Shown here: one piece after another, positions 51,917 to 59,769 of the stretch
Layout: the number at the start of each line of letters is the position of its first letter
Numbering within the stretch: position 1 is the first letter of the stretch
Source of the DNA: Zoogloea sp. 1C4
GTDB taxonomy: Bacteria; Pseudomonadota; Gammaproteobacteria; Burkholderiales; Rhodocyclaceae
Direction of reading: 5' to 3'
Assembly (NCBI RefSeq): GCF_009469605.1
Contig: NZ_SSXU01000002.1
Span: forward strand, 50,216 to 114,215
Length of the DNA: 64,000 bases
The notes under the pieces: model-generated
The model's database searches: none
Seen by the model: only the letters and a program-made list of their open reading frames with translations
What the model was told of the DNA's origin: nothing
Translations under genes and position numbers: made by a program

Positions 51917-52996
51917 TCAGGCGCGCTTGCGGCGGGACAGGCCCATGCCGGCCATCGCCAGGCTCAGCAGGCCCAGGGTGGCGGGTTCGGGCACGCCGGT
52001 CGGCGGGGGCGGGGGCAGCAGCACGCCGCTGGCCGAGGAGCCGAAGCCGAAGATGAAGGTATCGGGCGAGCCAGTGGCGGGATCGCAGCCGGTCAGGCCG
52101 GAGGCGCAGGAGCCGTAGGAGTACAGGGCGATATCGACGGTGGAGGCGTCGCCATCGACCAGGCTGCGGGCGGCGTCGGCAGTCGCCTTGTTCGGGGCCA
52201 CGCCGTAGTAGGTGGCGAACACGCGGGTAGCGCCATTGGCCAGGGCTTCGAATTCGAAGTCGAACAGGGCGCCTTGGTCGGAGCTCGCGGAGCCCTGCAG
52301 GTTGCCGCTGCGGGAATTGACGTAGTTGGTGTTCGTCAGGCCGTAGGACGTGAACGAGAACGGGTTGCCGGAGTTGAAGCCGTTGTTGTCGGTCTTGCGC
52401 ACGTTGCTGCCATTGGCGATGCCGAGCAGCGCGGGCACGCCCTGGATGCTGACGGATTCATCGCCCGGGCTGGGGATGTCCCAGTCCATCACGCGACGGT
52501 AGACCAGATCGCCCGCGGCCAGATCGGCGCCGGTGAGGTTGGTGATCTTGACGACGGTCTCGTACAGGTAAGGCGTGGTGGCCAGGGGGTGGTAGTCGTG
52601 GGTGACCTGCAGGATCGCAGCGCCCGCGGAGTTCAGCACGTTCACCACCGAGACCGCGCTGTTGGCGGTGGAGGTGAAGCTCACCAGCGACAGGTTGGCG
52701 GTGCCGACAGAGCTGTTGGCGTAGCCGGCCTGGCCGGTGCTGGCGATGCCGACGCCCCAGCCTTCGCAGGTGCAGCCCGGCGAGGTGGAATCGGAGTTGG
52801 TGGCCATCGAGCGCAGGCCGACGATGGAGGTGCCGCTGCCCGCCGCGCTGGTACCGCCGCTGACGTTCAGATCGCCCAGATCGCGGACGCCGATCTGCAC
52901 GGTGCCGTTGTCGATGATGGCAGCAGCATTGGCGCCGCCTGCCACGAGGCCAGTCGCTGCAAGCAGCACGGCCATGGAGAGTTTGCTGGCTTTCAT
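51917..52996 (-). CDS. PEP-CTERM sorting-domain protein (359 residues)
   Basis: A secreted protein with a Sec signal (MKASKLSMAVLLAATGLVAGGANA) and a C-terminal sorting tripartite tail: VPEPATLGLL, a hydrophobic segment and RRKRA. Exosortase should cleave this tail and release or anchor the protein at the surface. The mature part is rich in Ser, Thr, Gly and Asn (for example DGTVQIGVRDLGDLNVSGG in outline) and has no known enzyme motif. Four cysteines lie in CTCEGWG and SCASGLTGC. The start is set by the signal peptide. It is driven by a near-consensus sigma-54 promoter at 53102 and ends in its own terminator. Confidence 0.9.
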   Translation of the reverse strand: MKASKLSMAVLLAATGLVAGGANAAAIIDNGTVQIGVRDLGDLNVSGGTSAAGSGTSIVGLRSMATNSDSTSPGCTCEGWGVGIASTGQAGYANSSVGTANLSLVSFTSTANSAVSVVNVLNSAGAAILQVTHDYHPLATTPYLYETVVKITNLTGADLAAGDLVYRRVMDWDIPSPGDESVSIQGVPALLGIANGSNVRKTDNNGFNSGNPFSFTSYGLTNTNYVNSRSGNLQGSASSDQGALFDFEFEALANGATRVFATYYGVAPNKATADAARSLVDGDASTVDIALYSYGSCASGLTGCDPATGSPDTFIFGFGSSASGVLLPPPPPTGVPEPATLGLLSLAMAGMGLSRRKRA

Positions 52997-53101
52997 AACC
53001 GGGGTAACTCCTTGATTAATGACGATTGACGATGAGGGTGCTTGAGCAAGGGGTGCGCGCCTGAGTCTTCCTGCCCGGGTTTGCGTACCGTGCCTAAATT
53101 G

Positions 53102-53117
53102 AGCAACAAGCGTGCCA
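53102..53117 (-). promoter_or_regulatory. Sigma-54 promoter of the first PEP-CTERM gene
   Basis: On the minus strand the sequence is TGGCACGCTTGTTGCT, a full match to the RpoN consensus TGGCACG-N4-TTGC(A/T), with GG and GC 10 bases apart. The start codon lies about 95 bases downstream of the expected transcript start. Confidence 0.9.
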
Positions 53118-53180
53118 GAAACGAAAAATTTAACGAAGACAAAGGGTTGTGTATTTTTATGTAAAGGTTTGGCCATATTT

Positions 53181-53197
53181 TGTAAAAATCGTCGACA
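53181..53197 (-). promoter_or_regulatory. Candidate activator site (TGT-N11-ACA) of the first PEP-CTERM gene
   Basis: On the minus strand the motif is TGTCGACGATTTTTACA, a TGT-N11-ACA dyad about 78 bases upstream of the -12 element. It is nearly identical to sites at 56508 and 62485 that also stand before sigma-54 promoters. Confidence 0.65.
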
Positions 53198-53315
53198 ATC
53201 GACTGAAAGGATAAAAATACTTTATCGCTGCGGCGGATCGGAATCAGCATTACCATTCCGACCTTTCGCCATACGGGCCCCGCGCAGGGCCGCTATCCGA
53301 GGGGCATGAGATTCC

Positions 53316-54794
53316 ATGAGCACGCAAATTCTTGACCTACGCGACTTCATCGCCCGGCTGGAGCAGATGGGTGAATTGCGCCGGGTGACGGCCGAGGTCG
53401 ACCCTCACCTGGAAATGACCGAGATCTGCGACCGGGTGCTGCGCGCCGGCGGCCCGGCGATCCTCTTCGAGAACCCGAAGGGCTACCGCATGCCGGTGCT
53501 GGCCAACCTGTTCGGCTCACCCCAGCGGGTGGCGCTGGGCATGGGCGAGAGCGGCGAGGACTGGCAGAACGCACTGCGCGAGGTGGGCAAGCTGCTGGCC
53601 TTCCTGAAGGAGCCGGAGCCGCCCAAGGGGCTGAAGGACGCCTGGGAGAAGCTGCCGGTGTTCAAGCAGGTGCTCAACATGTCGCCGAAGACGGTGTCGT
53701 CGGCGCCGTGCCAGCAGGTGGTGAAGGAAGGGCGGGACGTGGATCTGGGCAGCCTGCCGATCCAGCATTGCTGGCCGGGCGATGTGGCGCCGCTGATCAC
53801 CTGGGGGCTGGTGGTGACCCGCGGCCCCAGCAAGACGCGCCAGAACCTGGGCATCTACCGCCAGCAGGTGCTGGGCCCGAACAAGGTGATCATGCGCTGG
53901 CTCGCCCATCGGGGCGGCGCGCTGGATTATCTGGAGCACCAGAAAGCCAATCCGGGCCAGCCTTTCCCGGTGGCGGTGGTGCTGGGCTGCGATCCGGCGA
54001 CCATCCTCGGTGCGGTGACGCCCGTGCCCGATTCATTGTCGGAATACCAGTTTGCCGGCCTCTTGCGCGGCGCCAAGACCGAGCTGGTGAAGTGCATCGG
54101 CTCGGATCTGCAGGTGCCGGCGTCGGCCGAGATCATCCTCGAAGGCGTGATCCACCCGGGCGAGACCGCGCTCGAAGGCCCCTATGGCGACCACACCGGC
54201 TACTACAACGAGCAGGCCGAGTTTCCGGTGTTCACCATCGAGCGCATCACTCACCGGCGCGATCCGATCTACCACAGCACCTACACCGGCAAGCCGCCCG
54301 ACGAGCCGGCGATGCTGGGCGTGGCGCTCAACGAGGTGTTCGTGCCGCTCTTGCAGAAGCAGTTCACCGAGATCGTCGATTTCTACCTGCCGCCGGAAGG
54401 CTGCTCGTACCGGCTGGCGGTGGTGAGCATCCGCAAGCAGTACCCCGGCCACGCCAAGCGGGTGATGTTCGGGATCTGGAGCTTCCTGCGCCAGTTCATG
54501 TACACCAAGTTCATCATCGTGGTGGATGACGACGTGAACATCCGCGACTGGAAGGAAGTGATCTGGGCACTCACCACCCGGATGGACGGTGCCCGCGACA
54601 CCACGCTGGTGGACAACACGCCCATCGACTACCTGGATTTCGCCAGCCCGGTGGCGGGCCTGGGCTCCAAGATGGGCCTCGACGCCACCAACAAGTGGCC
54701 GGGCGAGACCAACCGCGAATGGGGCCGGGCCATCGAGATGAGCCCGGAGGTGAAGAAGCGGGTGGACGAGATGTGGAGCAGCCTGGGCCTGTGA
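53316..54794 (+). CDS. ubiD: 4-hydroxy-3-polyprenylbenzoate decarboxylase UbiD
   Basis: UbiD removes the carboxyl group in ubiquinone synthesis using prenylated FMN from UbiX. The 492-residue protein starts [19 protein letters not shown] in outline. The prFMN-binding part is [29 protein letters not shown] (about 170-200), and the catalytic acidic residues lie in [25 protein letters not shown] (about 275-297). Its neighbours on both sides are PEP-CTERM genes on the other strand, so it is a housekeeping gene inserted between them. A shared function is not implied. Confidence 0.95.
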   Translation: MSTQILDLRDFIARLEQMGELRRVTAEVDPHLEMTEICDRVLRAGGPAILFENPKGYRMPVLANLFGSPQRVALGMGESGEDWQNALREVGKLLAFLKEPEPPKGLKDAWEKLPVFKQVLNMSPKTVSSAPCQQVVKEGRDVDLGSLPIQHCWPGDVAPLITWGLVVTRGPSKTRQNLGIYRQQVLGPNKVIMRWLAHRGGALDYLEHQKANPGQPFPVAVVLGCDPATILGAVTPVPDSLSEYQFAGLLRGAKTELVKCIGSDLQVPASAEIILEGVIHPGETALEGPYGDHTGYYNEQAEFPVFTIERITHRRDPIYHSTYTGKPPDEPAMLGVALNEVFVPLLQKQFTEIVDFYLPPEGCSYRLAVVSIRKQYPGHAKRVMFGIWSFLRQFMYTKFIIVVDDDVNIRDWKEVIWALTTRMDGARDTTLVDNTPIDYLDFASPVAGLGSKMGLDATNKWPGETNREWGRAIEMSPEVKKRVDEMWSSLGL

Positions 54795-54844
54795 GCCGTG
54801 CATCCCCCGCCGCCGCGCGCTGCGTTGCGGCGGGATAGGCGGGT

Positions 54845-55543
54845 TCAGTTGCGGAGATGCCGGCGCCGCAGCGCGCCGAGTGCCGCAAGGCCGGTGAGTC
54901 CGAGCAGTGCGGTGGCGGGTTCCGGAATGTGGGTGGCCTGCCCGCTGACCTCGGCCAGCAAGGTGGCCTGGCCGGTGTAGGGCGAGATCGTCCAGCCGTC
55001 GGTGGCCGAGAATACCGGCTCGGTGGTCGAGATTCGCACGCCGGGCAGGCTCGCCGAGTTGCCGGCGCTGAAGTCGTAGGGGAGGGTCGGGTCCAGGGCC
55101 GGCATGGCGGCGAGGTAGGCGCTCATGTCGATCACCGCAAAGAGTTCGCTGACGGTGCTCTCGAACAGCGGTACCCGGTAGGGGGTGCTGCCGATCGCCA
55201 GGTAGATGCCGTAGGCCAGATCATCCAGCCGGTAGGCGGAGCCATCCCAGGACATGAAGTACTCGATGGCGAGCGGGTCGGGCAGCTTCGTGCCGGCCTG
55301 GAAGAAGCCGATCGCCTTGGCGCCGCCGTTGTCCTCCAGCGGCACCTTCACGGTTTCACCCTTCTTGCAGGCTTTGCTGCCGGTGTCGTATTTGCCGCCC
55401 TTGCTGTCGAAGCGTGCCCAGTACACCGTACCGTCCCCCGGGCACTTCATCTCTTCCGTGTTCTTGATCTCGCCGCCGATGGCGGGTGTCGTCAGGCTGA
55501 TGGCGAGCAGTATCGCTGCGCCAGATTGAACGCTCATTTGCAT
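54845..55543 (-). CDS. PEP-CTERM sorting-domain protein (232 residues)
   Basis: A secreted protein with an N-terminal signal (MQMSVQSGAAILLAISLTTPAIGG) and the C-terminal tail IPEPATALLG, hydrophobic segment, RRRHLRN. The mature part contains KNTEEMKCPGDGTVYWARFDSKGGKY in outline, with one Cys pair (MKCPGDG, KACKKG). I do not recognise a known family for this part. The first ATG was used because GGGGA stands six bases before it. Unlike its two PEP-CTERM neighbours it has no visible sigma-54 promoter, so it may be regulated differently. Confidence 0.85.
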   Translation of the reverse strand: MQMSVQSGAAILLAISLTTPAIGGEIKNTEEMKCPGDGTVYWARFDSKGGKYDTGSKACKKGETVKVPLEDNGGAKAIGFFQAGTKLPDPLAIEYFMSWDGSAYRLDDLAYGIYLAIGSTPYRVPLFESTVSELFAVIDMSAYLAAMPALDPTLPYDFSAGNSASLPGVRISTTEPVFSATDGWTISPYTGQATLLAEVSGQATHIPEPATALLGLTGLAALGALRRRHLRN

Positions 55544-55638
55544 GTGTCTTCCCCTTGTTCGTTATGGGCCGCCGCCAGGGCGGGGCGAACGAAGCTTGGG
55601 GTGAGGGCGGTTCCAGATCGGTTACAGCAGCGACAAAC

Positions 55639-55669
55639 AAAAACGGCAGCCGGTGGGGCTGCCGTTTTT
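55639..55669. terminator. Rho-independent terminator behind the third PEP-CTERM gene
   Basis: AAAAACGGCAGC and GCTGCCGTTTTT form a 12-pair stem around seven bases. It ends the 218-residue PEP-CTERM gene on the minus strand and lies upstream of the next one, isolating the two. Confidence 0.88.
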
Positions 55670-55689
55670 GTGTGGCCGGTCAGACGCGT

Positions 55690-56346
55690 TCAGCGTTTGC
55701 GACGCACCACCGCGAGGGCCGCCAAGGCGCCACCGATGAGGGCCAGGGAGGCCGGTTCGGGCACGCCGGTACCGGGATCGGCGATGCCCTGGATGCCGAC
55801 GGTGAAGCCGTGCCAGTGCTCGCTGGTGTCGGTGAAGGTGATCGAGGTGAAGTCGCCCAGCAGCTCGATGACGCCGTGCATCTCGCCGCTGCCGGTGAAG
55901 CCGGTGCCCCCTGCGTTGACGAGGGCCGTGCCGCAGCCCCAGTAGCCACAGCCTTCACTGAGGACGGTGATGGGGGCGCCGAAATCGACGACATTGCCGT
56001 TCCAGCTGGTCAGGGCGATCAGCGGGTTGTGGACGCTCTGGCTGAAGGTGATGGTCTTGGCCCCGCCTCGATTGAGTCCGATCAGATCAACGGTGGCCGG
56101 TGCATTGTCGACGGTTGCACTGGTGTAGGTGGCCGGATTGGTCCAGTAGAAGGTGCCGCCACTGAGCTGGGCGAAGCTGTAGAGGCCGGTGAAGGTGACG
56201 CCGACGGTATCCGTGCCGGTGGTGATCGTGCCGGCGACGCCGGAGGCGGCGGTCAGCGGGCTGGTCCAGTCGGCCCAGTAAGCGGGGGCGGCGAAGGCCG
56301 CGGGGGCCGCAAGGGCGGCGACGAGGGCGGTGGTGATGAGGCGCAT
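55690..56346 (-). CDS. PEP-CTERM sorting-domain protein (218 residues)
   Basis: A secreted protein with a signal peptide (MRLITTALVAALAAPAAFA) and the tail VPEPASLALI, hydrophobic segment, RRKR. The mature part is a predicted beta-rich domain (WTSPLTAASGVAGTITTGTDTVGVTFTG in outline) with a Cys pair in EGCGYWGCGTA and a segment GDFTSITFTDTSEHWHGFTVGIQG often seen in PEP-CTERM proteins. It has its own sigma-54 promoter at 56396 and terminator. Its function is unknown; surface exposure is expected. Confidence 0.9.
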   Translation of the reverse strand: MRLITTALVAALAAPAAFAAPAYWADWTSPLTAASGVAGTITTGTDTVGVTFTGLYSFAQLSGGTFYWTNPATYTSATVDNAPATVDLIGLNRGGAKTITFSQSVHNPLIALTSWNGNVVDFGAPITVLSEGCGYWGCGTALVNAGGTGFTGSGEMHGVIELLGDFTSITFTDTSEHWHGFTVGIQGIADPGTGVPEPASLALIGGALAALAVVRRKR

Positions 56347-56395
56347 GATGAGCTCCTGCTCGGTTGAGCGTGAATTTCGAAGTTACGAAAATTCG

Positions 56396-56411
56396 AGCAA
56401 TTTCTGCGCCA
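56396..56411 (-). promoter_or_regulatory. Sigma-54 promoter of the third PEP-CTERM gene
   Basis: On the minus strand the sequence is TGGCGCAGAAATTGCT, with the GG and GC doublets exactly 10 bases apart and TTGCT at -12. The start codon is about 39 bases downstream of the expected transcript start. Confidence 0.85.
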
Positions 56412-56507
56412 GATTTAAAATTTATGCAAAAAACGGCGAAATCGCCTTTTTCGTCAAGAGGCTGGAAAAAATCGCTGGGCGGGGCTAATCGCCGCCCGGT
56501 GAAGGAT

Positions 56508-56524
56508 TGTAAAAACCTTCGACA
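56508..56524 (-). promoter_or_regulatory. Candidate activator site (TGT-N11-ACA) of the third PEP-CTERM gene
   Basis: On the minus strand the motif is TGTCGAAGGTTTTTACA, 15 of 17 bases identical to the site at 53181. It lies about 110 bases upstream of the -12 element. Confidence 0.65.
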
Positions 56525-56617
56525 GTTGTCTTGCGTGGGGCGGGTGGAGCGGCTAGGCGGGCGCCGGCCGGGACGACGGAAGCGGTGTGTCTTCCGTCGT
56601 CCCCGCGGTGGGGTGGT

Positions 56618-58432
56618 CTATTCGGCGGCGGGGGCTTTGGCAGCGCGGGCGGGGCTGGTGGTTTCGCGGGCGATCTTCCACTGGCCGTCGGCCTTCACCC
56701 ATTCGAGCTGCTTTCGCACCGTGTCCTTGTACTGGGCGGCGGTGTAGTGCTGGGTGAATTGCACGACCACCCGGCTGGCGTCGCTGCTGCGGGTCGTCAG
56801 GTTGTCGATGCGGATGCGCGGCGACTTGGCCTGGGTGACGCGCTGGCGCCGCTCGGCTTCCCAGTCGGCGGTGCTGCGGCCTTTGCCGGGCTGGAAGTCG
56901 GTGGTGTAAACGGCGCGGTAGGCGTCGAAGTTGCCGGCGGTCCAGGCGCTGGTCCAGGCGTCGATGCGGGCGCGGATGATCGGGTCGATGCTGGCGGCCG
57001 GTTCGATCAGCTCGATCTGCGGTGCCGGCGCGGCTTCGACCACGTGCGCGGGCGCGGCGGCCAGGGCCGGCGACTCATAGCGGGTGCCGAGGAGCTCCGG
57101 GGCGATCGGCGCGGGGCGGTAGCGGCTGCGCAGGGCTTCCCGCAGTTCGCCGGCGAGGCCGAGCAGCTGGGCCTGGAGGGTGGTCTGCTGGGCGCGGTTG
57201 TCCACCAGGTTGCGCTGGGCGTCGAAGAGGTCGCCCTGGGCGATGGAGAGGTCGTTGAGCGAGCGCCGGCCGGCCTCGAAGTGCAGCTCATAAGCCCCGG
57301 CCACCCGCTGGGCGGCGGCGACGCGCTGTTCGAGCTGGGGCGCGATGCCGCGGGCTTCGGTGTATTGGCGGTACAGATCCGTGATGTCCTTCGAGACCTT
57401 CATCATCAGGTCGTCGGCGTCGGCCTGGGCGGCCTGGTGGCGCTCGACGGCCTCGGTGTGGCGGCCGATGTTCTTGCCACCGAGGGGGATGTCGAGGTTC
57501 ACGCCCAGCTGTGCGGCGCGCTGGGTGTCGGCCGTGGGGACGGGGATCGTGGTGTTGTCGAGGCGCTTGCTGTAAGACAGATCCACCGAGGGGAAGAACA
57601 GGCCGCGGGCTGCGCCCACGTCGGCCTGGCGGGCGGCGGTGCGCTGCAGCGCGGCGCGCAGGCGCGGGTTGCGTTCGTGGATGCGCTCGACGAGGGCGTC
57701 CACCGGGTCGGCGCCGGCGAGGGCCGGGGCCGGGAGGATCGACGGGGCGACGAGGCTGTCGGGCGTTTCGCCGGTGAGCAGGCGATAGCGGTACTCGGCG
57801 GTGCCGAGCTGGGCGCGCAGCTGGCCCAGCAGGGTGCGGTTCTGGATCAGGCGCACGCGCATCAGGTCGAGTTCGGACGAGGCGATGCGGCCGGCGTCCA
57901 CCCGGTGGGCGACGTTGGCCTCGACCCGCTCCTGGCTGGCGATGGTGGCCTGCAGGCTGGTGATGAGCTGGCGCAGGCGCACCACGTCGCTGTAGTTCTC
58001 GGTGATCTCGTAGGCCACCTGCTCGAGCACGTTATCCAGGTCGGCGTCGGCGGCGTCGCGGGTGAAGCCGGCGGCGCGCAGCCGGTTGGTGTCGGTGGCG
58101 CCGTTGAAGATGTTCCAGCGCACGGTGGCGTCGGTACGCCGGACGTTGCGGTCGATGGGCGTGCCGAGGGTTTCGTCGCGGGAATCGGAGTTGCGGTAGC
58201 TGAGGCCGACGCTGGGCAGGAAGTCGGAGCGCACCTGCACGACCTGGGCTTCGGCGGCGCGCAGCAGCGCCTGGGCGGAGCGCACGCTGGGCTGCTGCAG
58301 GAGCACCTTGTTCACCACCGCCGGCAGCGGTTCGGCGTGGGCGATGCCGGCGGCAAGGCCCAGGCCGAGGGTGGCCAGGATGGCGGCGAGACGGGTGCGG
58401 CGGTGGGGGCGGGCGTTCGGGTTCGGGCTCAT
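56618..58432 (-). CDS. Type I secretion outer membrane protein with C-terminal NTF2-like domain
   Basis: A 604-residue TolC-family protein (TIGR01844-like). A signal peptide (ending GIAHA, about residue 33) precedes two outer membrane efflux repeats (LPAVVNKVLLQQPSVRSAQ, FLPSVGLSYRNSDSRD and the later FFPSVDLSYSKRLDNT). After about residue 460 the family normally ends, but here a linker leads to an extra domain (about 490-595: RIDAWTSAWTAGNFDAYRAVY...QLEWVKADGQWKIARE), similar to NTF2/SnoaL-like domains. It overlaps the adaptor gene by one base and is the last gene of the type I secretion operon. Confidence 0.88.
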   Translation of the reverse strand: MSPNPNARPHRRTRLAAILATLGLGLAAGIAHAEPLPAVVNKVLLQQPSVRSAQALLRAAEAQVVQVRSDFLPSVGLSYRNSDSRDETLGTPIDRNVRRTDATVRWNIFNGATDTNRLRAAGFTRDAADADLDNVLEQVAYEITENYSDVVRLRQLITSLQATIASQERVEANVAHRVDAGRIASSELDLMRVRLIQNRTLLGQLRAQLGTAEYRYRLLTGETPDSLVAPSILPAPALAGADPVDALVERIHERNPRLRAALQRTAARQADVGAARGLFFPSVDLSYSKRLDNTTIPVPTADTQRAAQLGVNLDIPLGGKNIGRHTEAVERHQAAQADADDLMMKVSKDITDLYRQYTEARGIAPQLEQRVAAAQRVAGAYELHFEAGRRSLNDLSIAQGDLFDAQRNLVDNRAQQTTLQAQLLGLAGELREALRSRYRPAPIAPELLGTRYESPALAAAPAHVVEAAPAPQIELIEPAASIDPIIRARIDAWTSAWTAGNFDAYRAVYTTDFQPGKGRSTADWEAERRQRVTQAKSPRIRIDNLTTRSSDASRVVVQFTQHYTAAQYKDTVRKQLEWVKADGQWKIARETTSPARAAKAPAAE

Positions 58433-59769
58433 CAGCGTTCGCGCAGGGATTTGTCGAGGGTCTTGACGATGGGCTTCAGCATGTATTCCATCATCGTGCG
58501 CTTGCCGGTCTGGATGCTGGCGTCGGCGGCCATGCCCGGGGAGATGGTGAGGTGCTCCGCGGGGTCGCCGAGGTAGTTCTTTTCGGCTTCGAGGAGGACT
58601 TCGAAGTAGGTTTCCTTCTTCTCGCCATCGACCACCGCGTCGGCGCCCACGCGCACGACCTTGCCGGGCAGCGAGCCGAAGATCGACGAATCGTAGGCGG
58701 TCACGCGGATGCGGGCATCCTGGCCGGGCTTGAGGAAGGCGATGTCGGACGGCTTGACCTTGGCGGTGATGAGCAGGCGGTCTTCGGCGGGTACGACCTC
58801 CATGATGGTCTCGCCGGCCTTCACCACGCCGCCCACGGTGTTGACGAGCAGGCGATTGACCACGCCGTCCATCGGGGCGCGCATCTCGCGGCGGGCGACG
58901 CGGTCGTTGCGGCCGGTGAGCTGCTCGCTGATCTGGGCAGCGCGCAGTTCGGCTTCGGATTTCTCCTTGCTGATCTCGGCGAAGAAGCGGGAGCGGGTCT
59001 CCGACAGGCGGGCCTGGGCTTCGGCCACCGCGGCCTGGATGCGGCCGATGGCGATGCGGGTGGTTTCCAGTTCGCCCTTCTGGCTGGAGTAGCGCTGCTG
59101 GGCGTTCAGCAGGTCGGCCTTGGCGCCGGCGCCGTTGGTAGCGAGGCGTTCCTCGATGGCCAGGGTTTCCCGGGCCGGGCCGATGGATTCGCTGATGGCC
59201 TGGTGGCGGGCACGGGCTTCGGCCAGTTCCTGCTGACGCTGGGTGACCTGGCGGGAGAGCGTTTCGAGGGTGTTCTCGCGCTCCTGGCGGCGGGTCTGCC
59301 ACAGGTTGCGCTGTTCGCGGACGAGATCCGGCGCGTTCTTCTCGAGGTCGGGCGGGAAGTTCGGCGCGGCGTTGCGGGCTTCGGCGTCGAGGCGTGCGAT
59401 GGCCGCCTGGGCGCCCCACAGGCCTTGCTGGGCTTCGCCCTGTTCGGCGTTGAACTGCAGGTTCTGGACGATGGCGAGCACGTCGCCCTTCTTGACCACC
59501 GCACCTTCACGCACGTTGAGCGCCTGGAGGATGCCGCCTTCCATGCTCTGGATCTGCTGCAGGCGGCTGGAGGGCACCACCGCGCCGACGGCGTTCACCG
59601 AGATGTCGAGGGGCGCAAAGCTCATCCACGCAAAGAAGATCACGAAGAAGGCGGCCGTGGTGCCGAGCAGGATCATCACGGCCTTGCGGGGGCCGCGGTC
59701 GAAATCCGGATGGCTGCTGATGGGTTCGGCCTCGATGCGGGGCTGGGCGGACTGGAAAGCGAGTTTCAT
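58432..59769 (-). CDS. HlyD-family type I secretion adaptor
   Basis: A 445-residue membrane fusion protein of type I secretion (TIGR01843-like). One N-terminal membrane helix (KAVMILLGTTAAFFVIFFAWMSFAP, in part 29-52) is followed by QIQSMEGGILQALNVREGAVVKKGDVLA, a long coiled coil (about 100-290), and a barrel part ending with YFEVLLEAEKNYLG and ISPGMAADASIQTGKRTMMEYMLKPI. Overlaps with the ABC gene (4 bases) and the outer membrane gene (1 base) show tight coupling. It bridges the ABC exporter and the outer membrane channel. Confidence 0.93.
   Translation of the reverse strand: MKLAFQSAQPRIEAEPISSHPDFDRGPRKAVMILLGTTAAFFVIFFAWMSFAPLDISVNAVGAVVPSSRLQQIQSMEGGILQALNVREGAVVKKGDVLAIVQNLQFNAEQGEAQQGLWGAQAAIARLDAEARNAAPNFPPDLEKNAPDLVREQRNLWQTRRQERENTLETLSRQVTQRQQELAEARARHQAISESIGPARETLAIEERLATNGAGAKADLLNAQQRYSSQKGELETTRIAIGRIQAAVAEAQARLSETRSRFFAEISKEKSEAELRAAQISEQLTGRNDRVARREMRAPMDGVVNRLLVNTVGGVVKAGETIMEVVPAEDRLLITAKVKPSDIAFLKPGQDARIRVTAYDSSIFGSLPGKVVRVGADAVVDGEKKETYFEVLLEAEKNYLGDPAEHLTISPGMAADASIQTGKRTMMEYMLKPIVKTLDKSLRER

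Noticed and set aside
58433..59419. N-terminal extension of the type I outer membrane protein up to 59419
   Set aside because: It overlaps the adaptor gene in another frame. The signal peptide begins at MSPNPNARP (58432) and the one-base overlap with the adaptor stop is typical of a coupled operon.
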